Of a stretch of DNA of 8,063 nt, positions 1-6,036 are shown in pieces. The position numbers and the translations under genes are program-made. Below the pieces are notes generated by a model. That model had not been told where the DNA came from. It did not search any database and saw only the letters and a list, made by a program, of their open reading frames with translations. The stretch is from Candidatus Nanopelagicales bacterium (GTDB lineage: Bacteria; Actinomycetota; Actinomycetes; S36-B12; UBA5976). Within the stretch, counting starts at the first letter, position 1. Each line of letters begins with the position of its first letter. The stretch spans positions 1 to 8,063 of the forward strand of contig JAIOWT010000038.1 in NCBI GenBank assembly GCA_021742025.1, read 5' to 3'.

Positions 1-240
1 GCGCAAGCGCATCAAGTTTTTGCCAATCTCAAAACAGTTTTGGCGGCAGCAGGTAGCGATCTATCAAAGGTGTTCAAAGTGAACATCTACATGACAGACA
101 TGACCAACTTTCCGACAATCATCGAATGTCGCGAAAAGTACTTCACTAAGCCTTATCCAGCAGATACCACTGTTGAAGTGACAGCCTTGGCTATCCCAGG
201 TTTGCTGCTGGAGATTGACGTCATCGCAGCGGTTAGTTAG
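1..240 (+). CDS. RidA/YjgF/YER057c-family protein, C-terminal part (5' end outside window)
   Basis: The reading frame is open from base 1 and ends at TAG 238-240, so 79 residues of a protein of usually about 125-130 are visible. The region has the RidA C-terminal pattern: a segment ending in KVFKVNIYMTDM, then a YF residue pair, PADTTVEV, and a final LLEIDVIAAV strand. Classical RidA proteins hydrolyse reactive 2-aminoacrylate-type imines as cytosolic trimers with the active site between subunits. The key arginine of that site (Arg105 in E. coli numbering, in P-A-R-x-x-V-E-V) is replaced here by aspartate (codon 163-165), while the glutamate equivalent to Glu120 is kept. This points to one of the Rid subfamilies lacking the deaminase arginine, so imine deaminase activity should not be assumed. 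The gene converges on trhO with 26 bases between stops. The true start and upstream partners cannot be seen. Confidence 0.85.
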   Translation, partial: AQAHQVFANLKTVLAAAGSDLSKVFKVNIYMTDMTNFPTIIECREKYFTKPYPADTTVEVTALAIPGLLLEIDVIAAVS

Positions 241-266
241 CCAGTATTTATTTAGCCAACATTTAG

Positions 267-1160
267 CTACCCAGCGATGTCATCGTCGCTGGAACTTGGT
301 TTGGTTGCGCCAGTTTTGATGGCGCACTCATCACAGAGTAGAAATGGAACTCGACCACGAATGTGGTGTCGATCGTAAAAGTGCTTAGCAGGAGCTTGGC
401 AATCGTCACATGAACCTATGGTTTTAGTGTTTTCCGAAAAGTCCATGCTCATTCTGTTGTCAAAAATGTACAGTGAACCATCCCAAAGCCCGTCGTCCCC
501 AAACTGTTCCCCGTAGCGCACAATGCCACCTTGAATTTGGTAAACCTCTTCGAAGCCACGACTCTTCATGACCGCAGATAGGACCTCACAACGGATTCCG
601 CCGGTGCAGTAAGTAACTATCGGTTTGTCTTTTAGGTGATCGTATTTGCCACTTTCGAACTCAGCCACGAAGTCCCGAGTTGTTTCAACCTCGGGAACGA
701 TAGCGTTACGAAATCTGCCAACTCGTGCTTCGTAAGCATTTCGACCGTCAAAGAACACGACGTCATCGCCACGAGCATCGACTAGTTCATGAACCTCTAT
801 CGGAGTTAGATGTACGCCACCGCCGATAATCCCATTTTCATCAACTTGTAATTCGTTTGGCGCACCAAAGGAGACAACTTCATCGCGCACTCGCACGGTT
901 AACTTCGGAAAGTCATTCCCAGTTCCAGTTGACCACTTAAAGTCGATGTCGCTGAAGCCTGGATATGCTTTGGTTTTTCGGATGTAACGCTTTAGGTCAT
1001 TGATGTCGCCGCCGAGAGTGCCATTGATGCCATGCTCGGAAATGATGACTCGACCCTTTAAGTCCAAAAGCTCGCACAGGTCATACTGCCAAAGCCGCAA
1101 TGCGGTTGGATCTATTACTGGAGCGAAACCGTAGAAGAGAATGACCTTTGGGATTGCCAT
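267..1160 (-). CDS. trhO: tRNA uridine(34) hydroxylase TrhO (YceA/UPF0176 rhodanese family)
   Basis: A cytosolic rhodanese-like enzyme; characterised members (E. coli YceA/TrhO, B. subtilis YbfQ) hydroxylate U34 of tRNA to 5-hydroxyuridine in an O2-dependent reaction. The product is 297 residues from the chosen ATG. It shows an N-terminal domain with the family motif [11 protein letters not shown] (residues 41-51), then a rhodanese domain with DGRNAYE (138-144) and the active loop CTGGIRC with Cys185 and Cys191. The C-terminal tail has two CxxC pairs (251/254 and 276/279), probably binding zinc. The frame can be extended to a GTG at 1199, but the ATG at 1160 has a GAGG core ribosome site 5 bases upstream and begins at the conserved [12 protein letters not shown]. 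The gene lies 47 bases downstream of tRNA-Leu on the same strand, with no promoter or terminator evident between them. Confidence 0.93.
   Translation of the reverse strand: MAIPKVILFYGFAPVIDPTALRLWQYDLCELLDLKGRVIISEHGINGTLGGDINDLKRYIRKTKAYPGFSDIDFKWSTGTGNDFPKLTVRVRDEVVSFGAPNELQVDENGIIGGGVHLTPIEVHELVDARGDDVVFFDGRNAYEARVGRFRNAIVPEVETTRDFVAEFESGKYDHLKDKPIVTYCTGGIRCEVLSAVMKSRGFEEVYQIQGGIVRYGEQFGDDGLWDGSLYIFDNRMSMDFSENTKTIGSCDDCQAPAKHFYDRHHIRGRVPFLLCDECAIKTGATKPSSSDDDIAG
271..292. terminator. Candidate hairpin at the RidA/trhO convergence
   Basis: The arms CCAGCGATG (271-279) and CGTCGCTGG (284-292) pair over 9 positions, one of them G-U, around a 4-base loop TCAT. The hairpin covers the last codons of trhO and lies about 30 bases after the RidA stop, where a terminator for the + transcript is expected. 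Neither side carries a clear run of T, so it is not a textbook intrinsic terminator. It could also be chance structure in the repetitive Ser/Asp codons at the TrhO tail. Confidence 0.3.
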
Positions 1161-1162
1161 AG

Positions 1163-1169
1163 CCACCTC
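1163..1169 (-). promoter_or_regulatory. Ribosome binding site fixing the trhO start
   Basis: On the minus strand the bases read GAGGTGG, then CT, then ATG. The GAGG core sits 5 bases before the ATG at 1160. No comparable site precedes the upstream GTG at 1199, so this site favours the shorter protein. Confidence 0.6.
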
Positions 1170-1207
1170 ACTAGTTTGCCGAGCACTGCGCACTCTCACA
1201 GATTGTG

Positions 1208-1291
1208 TGTCCGAGGGGGGACTTGAACCCCCATCCCTGTGAAGGGACTAACACCTCAAGCTAGCGCGTCTGCCAATTCCGCCACTCGGAC
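1208..1291 (-). tRNA. tRNA-Leu, anticodon GAG
   Basis: The minus strand folds as a complete class II tRNA. The acceptor stem is GTCCGAG/CTCGGAC (7 pairs) with discriminator A73 at 1208. The D arm has a short GCG/CGC stem and GG in its loop. The anticodon arm is CTAGC-TTGAGGT-GTTAG, giving anticodon GAG (1255-1257). The long variable arm is TCCC-TTCACA-GGGA, and the T arm is GGGGG-TTCAAGT-CCCCC. The long variable arm, A73 and GAG identify leucine, reading CUC and CUU codons. The bases after the discriminator are CAC rather than CCA, so the CCA end must be added enzymatically. With G34 this tRNA is not itself a substrate for the U34-specific TrhO encoded just downstream. Confidence 0.97.
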
Positions 1292-1297
1292 CGGTGC

Positions 1298-1313
1298 GCT
1301 GGGCAAGCCCAGC
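1298..1313 (-). other. Stem-loop in the tRNA-Leu leader
   Basis: GCTGGG (1298-1303) and CCCAGC (1308-1313) form a perfect 6-pair stem around a 4-base loop; on the minus strand the loop is CTTG, and its outer C-G can also pair to give 7 pairs. It lies between the predicted tRNA transcription start (near 1313) and the tRNA 5' end, so it would be the very 5' end of the pre-tRNA. There is no T run, so it is unlikely to terminate transcription. Its role is unknown; it may affect leader processing. Confidence 0.45.
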
Positions 1314-1319
1314 CTCGCA

Positions 1320-1349
1320 AGAATACCTGCAAAGCGGTGTTGGGCTCAA
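1320..1349 (-). promoter_or_regulatory. Promoter of tRNA-Leu (possibly also trhO)
   Basis: On the minus strand a -35 box TTGAGC (1344-1349) is followed by an 18-base spacer and a -10 box TATTCT (1320-1325). The -35 matches four of six consensus bases and the -10 fits the actinobacterial TANNNT pattern. A start near 1313 would give a leader of about 22 bases before the tRNA. The element overlaps the short region upstream of the divergent peptidase gene. Confidence 0.55.
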
Positions 1350-1398
1350 ATGACCAATACTTGTGCAAATCCATTCTGAATTGCGTCAGACTATGGGT

Positions 1399-2718
1399 AT
1401 GTCAATCGAGCCATTAGCAGATGTAGATTCCGAAGTCGTTGAAATCGTTCGCGACCTAATTCAAATTGATACTTCAAATTACGGAGATGGCAGTGGTCCC
1501 GGTGAGGCCTTGGCCGCAGAGTACGTAGAGGCCAAACTCAAAGAAGTAGGCATCGAATGCGAACGCTACGAAACCACGAGTGGGAAACGTCAAGGCGTTA
1601 ATGCTCGCATTGAAGGTAAGGATCCTAGTAAGCCAGCGCTACTAATTCATGGGCACTTGGACGTGGTGCCTGCTGAAGCAAAAGACTGGACATATCATCC
1701 ATTTGCAGCGGAGGTGCACGATGGCATGATTTGGGGTCGTGGCGCAGTCGACATGAAAGATGGCGACGGCATGATTCTTGCGATGGCACGTTCCTGGGCT
1801 CGAAACGGTGTTCAACCCGATCGCACGATTGTTTTTGACTGGCTTCCAGATGAGGAAGCAGGCAGTGAACACGGATCAGGTTGGTTAGTTGAGAATCGCC
1901 CAGAACTTTATCGCGGTGTCACTCAAGCTGTTGGCGAAGTTGGTGGCTTTTCGTTAACGCTCCGTGATGATGTTCGGCTCTATCTGGTTCAGACAGCGGA
2001 AAAAGGTATCCGTTGGATGAAACTAAAAGCTGAGGGTACTGCGGGGCATGGCTCATTCATTAACAATGACAATGCGGTTACCAAGCTTGCCGAAGCAGTT
2101 GCTGCGGTTGGCAACCATAAGTTCGATCTTGCACTAACACCAACCGTGAGAGATTTCATCAAAGCAGTATCTGATGCACTGGGAATGGAATTGAGTGCTG
2201 ATGACCCAGAAGAGTTGCTAGCTCAACTTGGACCGATTGCACGAATTATCGGCGCAACACTTTCCAACACAGCTAACCCAACAATGCTCAATGCTGGTTA
2301 CAAGCACAACGTGATCCCTGGCGCAGCCGAGGCAATGATCGATGGCAGGTTCCTGCCAGGTTACGAAGATGACTTGATAAAGGACATCGAGAATCTCTTG
2401 CCGCCAGGCGTTGTGCTAGAAGACGTTGTAAATGGAATCGCACTTGAGGCACCATTTGAAGGACCACTGATTGATGCTATGGGCGCTGCGATTCGAGCAG
2501 AAGATCCATTCGGAACTCCCGTTCCATACACAGTTAGTGGTGGCACGGATGCAAAAGCATTCAGCACGCTTGGCATAACTTGCTATGGCTTTTTGCCACT
2601 GTTGTTACCACCAGAACTAGATTTCAGTGCGATGTTCCACGGTGTTGACGAACGGGTTCCAACTAATGGCTTGGAATTTGGGGCCAGAGTTATGGATAGA
2701 TTCGTAAGAAGTCTTTAA
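1399..2718 (+). CDS. M20-family metallopeptidase (ArgE/DapE/CPG2-like), substrate unknown
   Basis: A 439-residue zinc-dependent amidohydrolase or dipeptidase of the M20 family, probably cytosolic as no signal peptide is visible. The metal and catalytic pattern is complete. IHGHLDVVPA carries His86 (metal) and Asp88, GRGAVDMKDG carries bridging Asp118, DEEAG carries Glu152 (general base) and Glu153 (metal), VGEVGG carries Glu180, and FHGVDERVP near the end carries His414. A dimerisation or lid domain starting around GTAGHGS lies between these halves. Closely similar proteins occur throughout Actinobacteria (a Streptomyces form remembered from annotation matches over most of its length), but their substrate is not established. 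In-frame starts also exist at GTG 1363, TTG 1381 and ATG 1393; none has a ribosome site, so the start is uncertain. ATG 1399 gives an N-terminus consistent with the family. The gene ends 6 bases from the stop of the convergent DUF5703 gene. Confidence 0.92.
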   Translation: MSIEPLADVDSEVVEIVRDLIQIDTSNYGDGSGPGEALAAEYVEAKLKEVGIECERYETTSGKRQGVNARIEGKDPSKPALLIHGHLDVVPAEAKDWTYHPFAAEVHDGMIWGRGAVDMKDGDGMILAMARSWARNGVQPDRTIVFDWLPDEEAGSEHGSGWLVENRPELYRGVTQAVGEVGGFSLTLRDDVRLYLVQTAEKGIRWMKLKAEGTAGHGSFINNDNAVTKLAEAVAAVGNHKFDLALTPTVRDFIKAVSDALGMELSADDPEELLAQLGPIARIIGATLSNTANPTMLNAGYKHNVIPGAAEAMIDGRFLPGYEDDLIKDIENLLPPGVVLEDVVNGIALEAPFEGPLIDAMGAAIRAEDPFGTPVPYTVSGGTDAKAFSTLGITCYGFLPLLLPPELDFSAMFHGVDERVPTNGLEFGARVMDRFVRSL

Positions 2719-2724
2719 GTCTTG

Positions 2725-2913
2725 CTACGCAGTTCGTTGTAAGTGGTAGATCTTGCGGCGGAGCCGAACATAACGACTGCCATCTTGATACACCCGGACT
2801 CGCTCTAATTCCCAGCGTTCGACTTCTGCCATTGCAGTTAGATACGACTTAACGTCTGAGCGCTTAGTGCCGCGATGAAAGTTAATTTCACGAAACTCCC
2901 AGACAGCGCTCAT
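2725..2913 (-). CDS. DUF5703-family small basic protein
   Basis: A 62-residue protein without signal peptide or membrane segment, rich in Arg and Lys. It follows the pattern of the actinobacterial DUF5703 family: a WEFREI-type N-terminal strand, HRGTKR, a helix ending in ERWELERVRVY, QDGSRYVRLRRKI, then a short tail. No function is known. The start chosen is ATG 2911-2913, which overlaps the TGA stop of the upstream aldo/keto reductase as ATGA, so translation is probably coupled; only a weak GGA lies upstream. An alternative TTG at 2922 would add three residues. The gene converges on the M20 peptidase with a 6-base gap; from memory DUF5703 and this peptidase are also neighbours in other Actinobacteria, which suggests but does not prove a shared role. 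Confidence 0.8.
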   Translation of the reverse strand: MSAVWEFREINFHRGTKRSDVKSYLTAMAEVERWELERVRVYQDGSRYVRLRRKIYHLQRTA

Positions 2914-3860
2914 TGATTCCAACCAAAATCCGGGTAACCACGCTCAATAGCTGAAACCTCATCGAGTGCTTCATGAATCTCATCTGGCAGGTGGGCTGAT
3001 GAAGAATTTAGAACAACTCGTAATTGAGCCGCTGTTCGGGCGCCAATTACGGCACTTGCTACTTGTGGTTTAGCACTAAGCCAAGCCAACGCGACGTCAA
3101 TCGGTGTAACGCCTAACCCTTCAGCGGCAGTACAAGTTGCATCAACGATAGCCCGAGACCGATCGTTCAAATAAGGACTAATGAATGCAGAAAAATGTGA
3201 GGTAGCTGCTCGCGAATCAGCTGGTGTGCCATGTCGATATTTACCCGTTAAGACACCACGACCTAGGGGAGACCAAGCCATGACACCAATACCTAAATCA
3301 TTCGCGGCTGGCAAGACTTCGCGTTCGATCCCGCGTTGCAAAAGCGAGTACTCCATCTGCGCACTAATAATCGGATACTTAGATCCAAGTGCCGCGCTAG
3401 TAAGTTGCCAACCTGAGTAATTCGAGATTCCGAGATATCGAACTTTTCCAGAATCAATCGCATGCGCTGCCGCACTCAATGTTTCGTCAATGGGCGTGTA
3501 AGGATCCCAGGCGTGGATGTGCCACACATCTATGTGAGTGCGACGCAATCTTCGCAGTGATGCATCTAAGGCTGTGAGCAAATGGTTTCTACTTGCATCA
3601 CGCCTTCGATTCGAACGAACGCTGCCAGCTTTACTGGAAATAAGTACGTCTGGCTGCTCACGACAGAATTCACCGACGATTTCCTCAGAAACACCTTCGC
3701 TATACACGTCAGCCGTATCTATGAAGCGCCCACCAGCCTCGAAGTACAAATTGAATTGATCCCTAGCTTCGTGAATGTCGGTGTCCCGACCCCAGGTCAT
3801 GGTCCCAAGTGAATATTGCGACACCAATAAGCCGCTATTACCCAAAGACCGCAGTTCCAT
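2910..3860 (-). CDS. Aldo/keto reductase
   Basis: A 316-residue cytosolic NADPH-dependent oxidoreductase of the aldo/keto reductase superfamily, with full-length TIM-barrel organisation. The catalytic tetrad is visible: Asp48 and Tyr53 in FIDTADVYSEG, Lys77 in ISSKAG, and His116 in DVWHIHAWD. Further family marks are LGISNYSGWQ near the middle, SPLGRGVLTGKY, and the C-terminal cofactor region VIGARTAAQL. The N-terminus MELRSLGNSGLLVS is typical and supports the ATG at 3860. Its closest relatives would be the YghZ/general stress protein 69-like reductases, but the physiological substrate cannot be read from sequence. There is no Shine-Dalgarno sequence; a TAGCGT box 6 bases before the ATG suggests a leaderless mRNA. 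The gene overlaps DUF5703 at its 3' end and is divergent from uppP. Confidence 0.93.
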   Translation of the reverse strand: MELRSLGNSGLLVSQYSLGTMTWGRDTDIHEARDQFNLYFEAGGRFIDTADVYSEGVSEEIVGEFCREQPDVLISSKAGSVRSNRRRDASRNHLLTALDASLRRLRRTHIDVWHIHAWDPYTPIDETLSAAAHAIDSGKVRYLGISNYSGWQLTSAALGSKYPIISAQMEYSLLQRGIEREVLPAANDLGIGVMAWSPLGRGVLTGKYRHGTPADSRAATSHFSAFISPYLNDRSRAIVDATCTAAEGLGVTPIDVALAWLSAKPQVASAVIGARTAAQLRVVLNSSSAHLPDEIHEALDEVSAIERGYPDFGWNQ

Positions 3861-3866
3861 ATGTTC

Positions 3867-3872
3867 ACGCTA
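3867..3872 (-). promoter_or_regulatory. -10 box of a probable leaderless promoter for the aldo/keto reductase
   Basis: On the minus strand TAGCGT, which fits TANNNT, is followed by exactly six bases (GAACAT) and the ATG at 3860. This spacing places transcription initiation on or next to the start codon. No ribosome site is present. Only a weak -35 (AAAACA-like) is seen 17 bases upstream. Confidence 0.45.
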
Positions 3873-3884
3873 GCGTTTGTTTAT

Positions 3885-3890
3885 TAGATT
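3885..3890 (+). promoter_or_regulatory. Possible -10 box for uppP
   Basis: TAGATT fits TANNNT and would start transcription near 3897, leaving a leader of about 38 bases that keeps the GGGAG ribosome site. The -35 region is poor and overlaps the divergent reductase promoter. An alternative TAAATT at 3917-3922 would cut into the ribosome site and is less likely. Confidence 0.25.
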
Positions 3891-3904
3891 GTTTTTAAAG
3901 ACTC

Positions 3905-3917
3905 ATGTGTGTCACAT
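3905..3917. promoter_or_regulatory. Short perfect inverted repeat, possible operator
   Basis: ATGTG (3905-3909) and CACAT (3913-3917) are perfect reverse complements around TGT. The site lies between the divergent reductase and uppP starts, just after the possible uppP transcription start, a position suited to a repressor. The 3-base spacer is too short for a CRP/GlxR-type TGTGA-N6-TCACA site. No regulator can be named, and a 5+3+5 repeat may arise by chance. Confidence 0.25.
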
Positions 3918-3924
3918 AAATTTT

Positions 3925-3929
3925 GGGAG
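3925..3929 (+). promoter_or_regulatory. Ribosome binding site fixing the uppP TTG start
   Basis: GGGAG lies 5 bases before TTG 3935, the right spacing for initiation there. An in-frame TTG at 3923 overlaps this site and has no ribosome site of its own, so the downstream TTG is chosen. Confidence 0.65.
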
Positions 3930-3934
3930 TTAAC

Positions 3935-4768
3935 TTGACTGACCAGCTGTCTTGGCTTCAGGCCATAGTCCTGGGGATCTCTCAAGGTTTGACGGAGTTT
4001 CTGCCAATTTCCTCAACAGCACACACATTAGTGGTGTCCAAGTTGTTGGGTTGGCCAGATCCGGGCGCTGCGTTTACGGCAGTGACACAAATTGGCACAG
4101 AGCTAGCTGTCGTAATTTACTTTCGCCGCGACATAGTTCGCATCTTAAGAGCTTGGTCAGGAAGTCTCGTTAGACCTGAGATGCGTTCAAATGCCGATGC
4201 GAAAATGGGTTGGTACGTAATAGTTGGCACAATTCCAATTAGTGTTGCGGGCCTGGCATTTAAGTCATCTATCGAGACAACTGCGCGAAATCTATGGCTA
4301 GTTGCGGGGGCACTGATTTTCATGGGCATCCTCTTGGGGCTAGCAGATAGATATGCCAAACACACCAAAGTTGAATCTGATCTCAACGCTAAGAGTGCGG
4401 TGTTGTTCGGATTCGGTCAGGCACTTGCCTTAATTCCAGGTGTGTCTCGAAGTGGCGCCACGATCACTGCGGGCTTAGCCATGGGGTACAAGCGGGATGT
4501 AGTGGCACGGTATTCATTTCTGCTAGCAATTCCGGCAGTTTTTGCATCAGCAGCGTTAACGGCTGGCGACATTTCCAGTGACGAGTTTGTGAATTGGCCA
4601 GCCACTATCGTGGCGACAGTTGCAGCTTTCGTAGTTGGGTACTTCGTAATTGCCAGTCTGATGAAGTACCTGCAGACCCGAACCTTCTTGCCATTCGTGA
4701 TTTACCGAATATCGCTAGGAACGCTTTTGATCGTTTTGCTCGCTACCGGCGTACTTTCTGCTACCTAG
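3935..4768 (+). CDS. uppP: Undecaprenyl-diphosphate phosphatase UppP (BacA family)
   Basis: An integral membrane enzyme that removes the terminal phosphate of undecaprenyl diphosphate, recycling the lipid carrier of cell-wall synthesis; its loss or overproduction alters bacitracin sensitivity. The protein has 277 residues, the usual family length, with about eight hydrophobic segments. The first motif is QGLTEFLPISSTAH (17-30) with Glu21 and His30; the second is PGVSRSGATI (167-176) with Arg171. Position 17 is Gln where E. coli has Glu17; from memory Gln is also found in mycobacterial UppP, so this is not a defect. The start is TTG 3935, supported by GGGAG. The stop is 30 bases before the histidine phosphatase gene, the same neighbour as in Mycobacterium (Rv2136c/Rv2135c, from memory), though a separate promoter for that gene is likely. 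Confidence 0.96.
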   Translation: MTDQLSWLQAIVLGISQGLTEFLPISSTAHTLVVSKLLGWPDPGAAFTAVTQIGTELAVVIYFRRDIVRILRAWSGSLVRPEMRSNADAKMGWYVIVGTIPISVAGLAFKSSIETTARNLWLVAGALIFMGILLGLADRYAKHTKVESDLNAKSAVLFGFGQALALIPGVSRSGATITAGLAMGYKRDVVARYSFLLAIPAVFASAALTAGDISSDEFVNWPATIVATVAAFVVGYFVIASLMKYLQTRTFLPFVIYRISLGTLLIVLLATGVLSAT

Positions 4769-4792
4769 ACAACCAGCTTTTCACAATAGTCT
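4766..4792 (+). promoter_or_regulatory. Probable leaderless promoter of the histidine phosphatase gene
   Basis: TAGTCT (4787-4792) fits TANNNT and is followed by exactly six bases (TTACCC) and ATG 4799, with no ribosome site. A -35-like TAGACA (4766-4771, five of six consensus bases) lies 15 bases upstream and overlaps the uppP stop codon; that spacer is shorter than the usual 17. The site implies transcription independent of uppP. Confidence 0.5.
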
Positions 4793-4798
4793 TTACCC

Positions 4799-5476
4799 AT
4801 GGGAACTTTGCTGCTGATCCGCCATGGGCGCACGGATGCAAATGCTACTGGTGTCTTAGCGGGACGTACCCCTGGAGTTGCGCTTGACGAAGTTGGTCGA
4901 ACCTCGACTCAAGCACTGGCCAAACGACTCGAGGGCGTAAACATTGCAAGAGTGGTTTCCAGTCCGCTGGAACGCACTCGCGAGACCGCCCAGATTCTTT
5001 TCCAAGACCGACAAGATGTAGAGATCGAGGATCGTCTGCTGGAATGTGATTACGGTGACTGGCAAGGGGCAAAGCTAAGTGAGTTGGCCGTAAATGAGTT
5101 ATGGCCGATTGTTCAGCAGCGTCCAGATGAAATGATTTTTCCCAATGGTGAGTCAATGAACGAAATGTCATCGCGTGCCAGCACAGCCGCCCGCGAGTGG
5201 GATGCAAAACTCACCAGCGAGCACGGAGATAAAGTCGTGTGGGTTGCCGTCAGCCACGGTGACATTATTAAAGCAATCTGCGCTGATGCCATGGGATTAC
5301 CGCTTAGAAAGTTTCAGTCGCTTCTTATCGAACCGGCGTCGGTTAGTGTCATTCATTATTCGGAATCGGGATCAGCTGTTTCAAAATTGAACGATACCGG
5401 CAGCGAGTGGTTGACCAAGTTGAATGAAGAGGCCATAAAGACTCCAATGCTCGGTGGCGAAAGTGGGAAGGATTAA
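4799..5476 (+). CDS. Histidine phosphatase superfamily protein, MSMEG_4193 type
   Basis: A 225-residue cytosolic protein of the phosphoglycerate mutase/histidine phosphatase superfamily. Phosphoryl transfer uses a histidine nucleophile. The active-site set is complete: Arg8-His9-Gly10 in LIRHGRTDAN (His9 nucleophile), Arg59 in SSPLERTRETA, Glu82 in LLECDYGDW (acid/base) and His153 in VSHGDIIKA. Together with the following DUF3090 gene and the SCO1664-family kinase-like gene it belongs to a conserved actinobacterial trio, for which a phosphomutase or phosphatase role has been proposed from context. The substrate is unknown; a generic acid phosphatase would look the same. The start ATG 4799 begins MGTLLLIRHG as usual for the family. 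It appears to be read from its own leaderless promoter, and its TAA stop is 2 bases before the DUF3090 ATG. Confidence 0.92.
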   Translation: MGTLLLIRHGRTDANATGVLAGRTPGVALDEVGRTSTQALAKRLEGVNIARVVSSPLERTRETAQILFQDRQDVEIEDRLLECDYGDWQGAKLSELAVNELWPIVQQRPDEMIFPNGESMNEMSSRASTAAREWDAKLTSEHGDKVVWVAVSHGDIIKAICADAMGLPLRKFQSLLIEPASVSVIHYSESGSAVSKLNDTGSEWLTKLNEEAIKTPMLGGESGKD

Positions 5477-5478
5477 CG

Positions 5479-6030
5479 ATGGCCCGCATAATTCATACTT
5501 TCGATAATCCACAGCGATTTATCGCAGGAACTGTTGGGGTTCCAGGTGAGCGCACCTTTTTCCTGCAGGCCCGGAGCGACCAACGTGTTGTGAGCGTGTC
5601 ACTCGAGAAGCAACAAGTGGCTTTATTAGCCGATCGTCTTACTGAGCTACTTGATCAAGTTGCTCGGGCTGAAGGAATCAACATTTCGTATTTCGGTCCG
5701 GCGGATCTCGAACCACTTGATAACCCAATCCAAGAGGAATTTAGAGTCGGTACTTTGGCGCTTGGCTGGAATACCGATAGCCAACAGGTTGTGATCGAAG
5801 CGCATGCATCCTCGGAAAACTTTGAGGATGTTCCAGACCTGGAAGAAGATTCAGACTACGGCCCTGATGTATTGCGAGTTCGCCTAACTGGACCAATTGC
5901 GACAGCTTTCTGCGCCCGCGCAATCGCTGTTGTTTCGGCGGGACGTCCACCGTGCCCACTGTGTACTGAACCACTTGATCAGCAAGGCCACATCTGCCCA
6001 AGAGCAAATGGCTACCTCAGGCGGGGTTAG
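5479..6030 (+). CDS. DUF3090-family protein with C-terminal zinc motif
   Basis: A 183-residue protein of the DUF3090 family (TIGR03847), largely confined to Actinobacteria and of unknown function. The N-terminal part is a beta-rich domain beginning with the family-typical IIHTFDNPQRFIAGTVG; a helix around residues 40-65 and an acidic stretch around 118-128 follow. The C-terminus carries Cys159-x2-Cys162-x8-His171-x-Cys173, then PRANGYLRR, which looks like a small zinc-binding knuckle and is conserved in the family. There is no signal peptide or membrane segment. AAGGA (5468-5472) lies 6 bases before the ATG, and the start is 2 bases after the phosphatase stop, so the two form an operon with likely coupled translation. 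It ends 6 bases from the convergent SCO1664-family gene. Confidence 0.93.
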   Translation: MARIIHTFDNPQRFIAGTVGVPGERTFFLQARSDQRVVSVSLEKQQVALLADRLTELLDQVARAEGINISYFGPADLEPLDNPIQEEFRVGTLALGWNTDSQQVVIEAHASSENFEDVPDLEEDSDYGPDVLRVRLTGPIATAFCARAIAVVSAGRPPCPLCTEPLDQQGHICPRANGYLRRG

Positions 6031-6036
6031 TACTGG

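Noticed and set aside
1161..1199. trhO start at GTG 1199
   Set aside because: There is no ribosome site for it, while ATG 1160 has a GAGG site and the conserved N-terminus.
3905..3917. CRP/GlxR binding site
   Set aside because: The half-sites are only 3 bases apart, whereas CRP/GlxR sites have TGTGA and TCACA 6 bases apart.
3923..3934. uppP start at TTG 3923
   Set aside because: This TTG overlaps the GGGAG site that serves TTG 3935.
4845..5207. 120-codon open frame on the minus strand inside the phosphatase gene
   Set aside because: It is wholly antisense to a well-supported gene, shows no recognisable motif and has no promoter or ribosome site.
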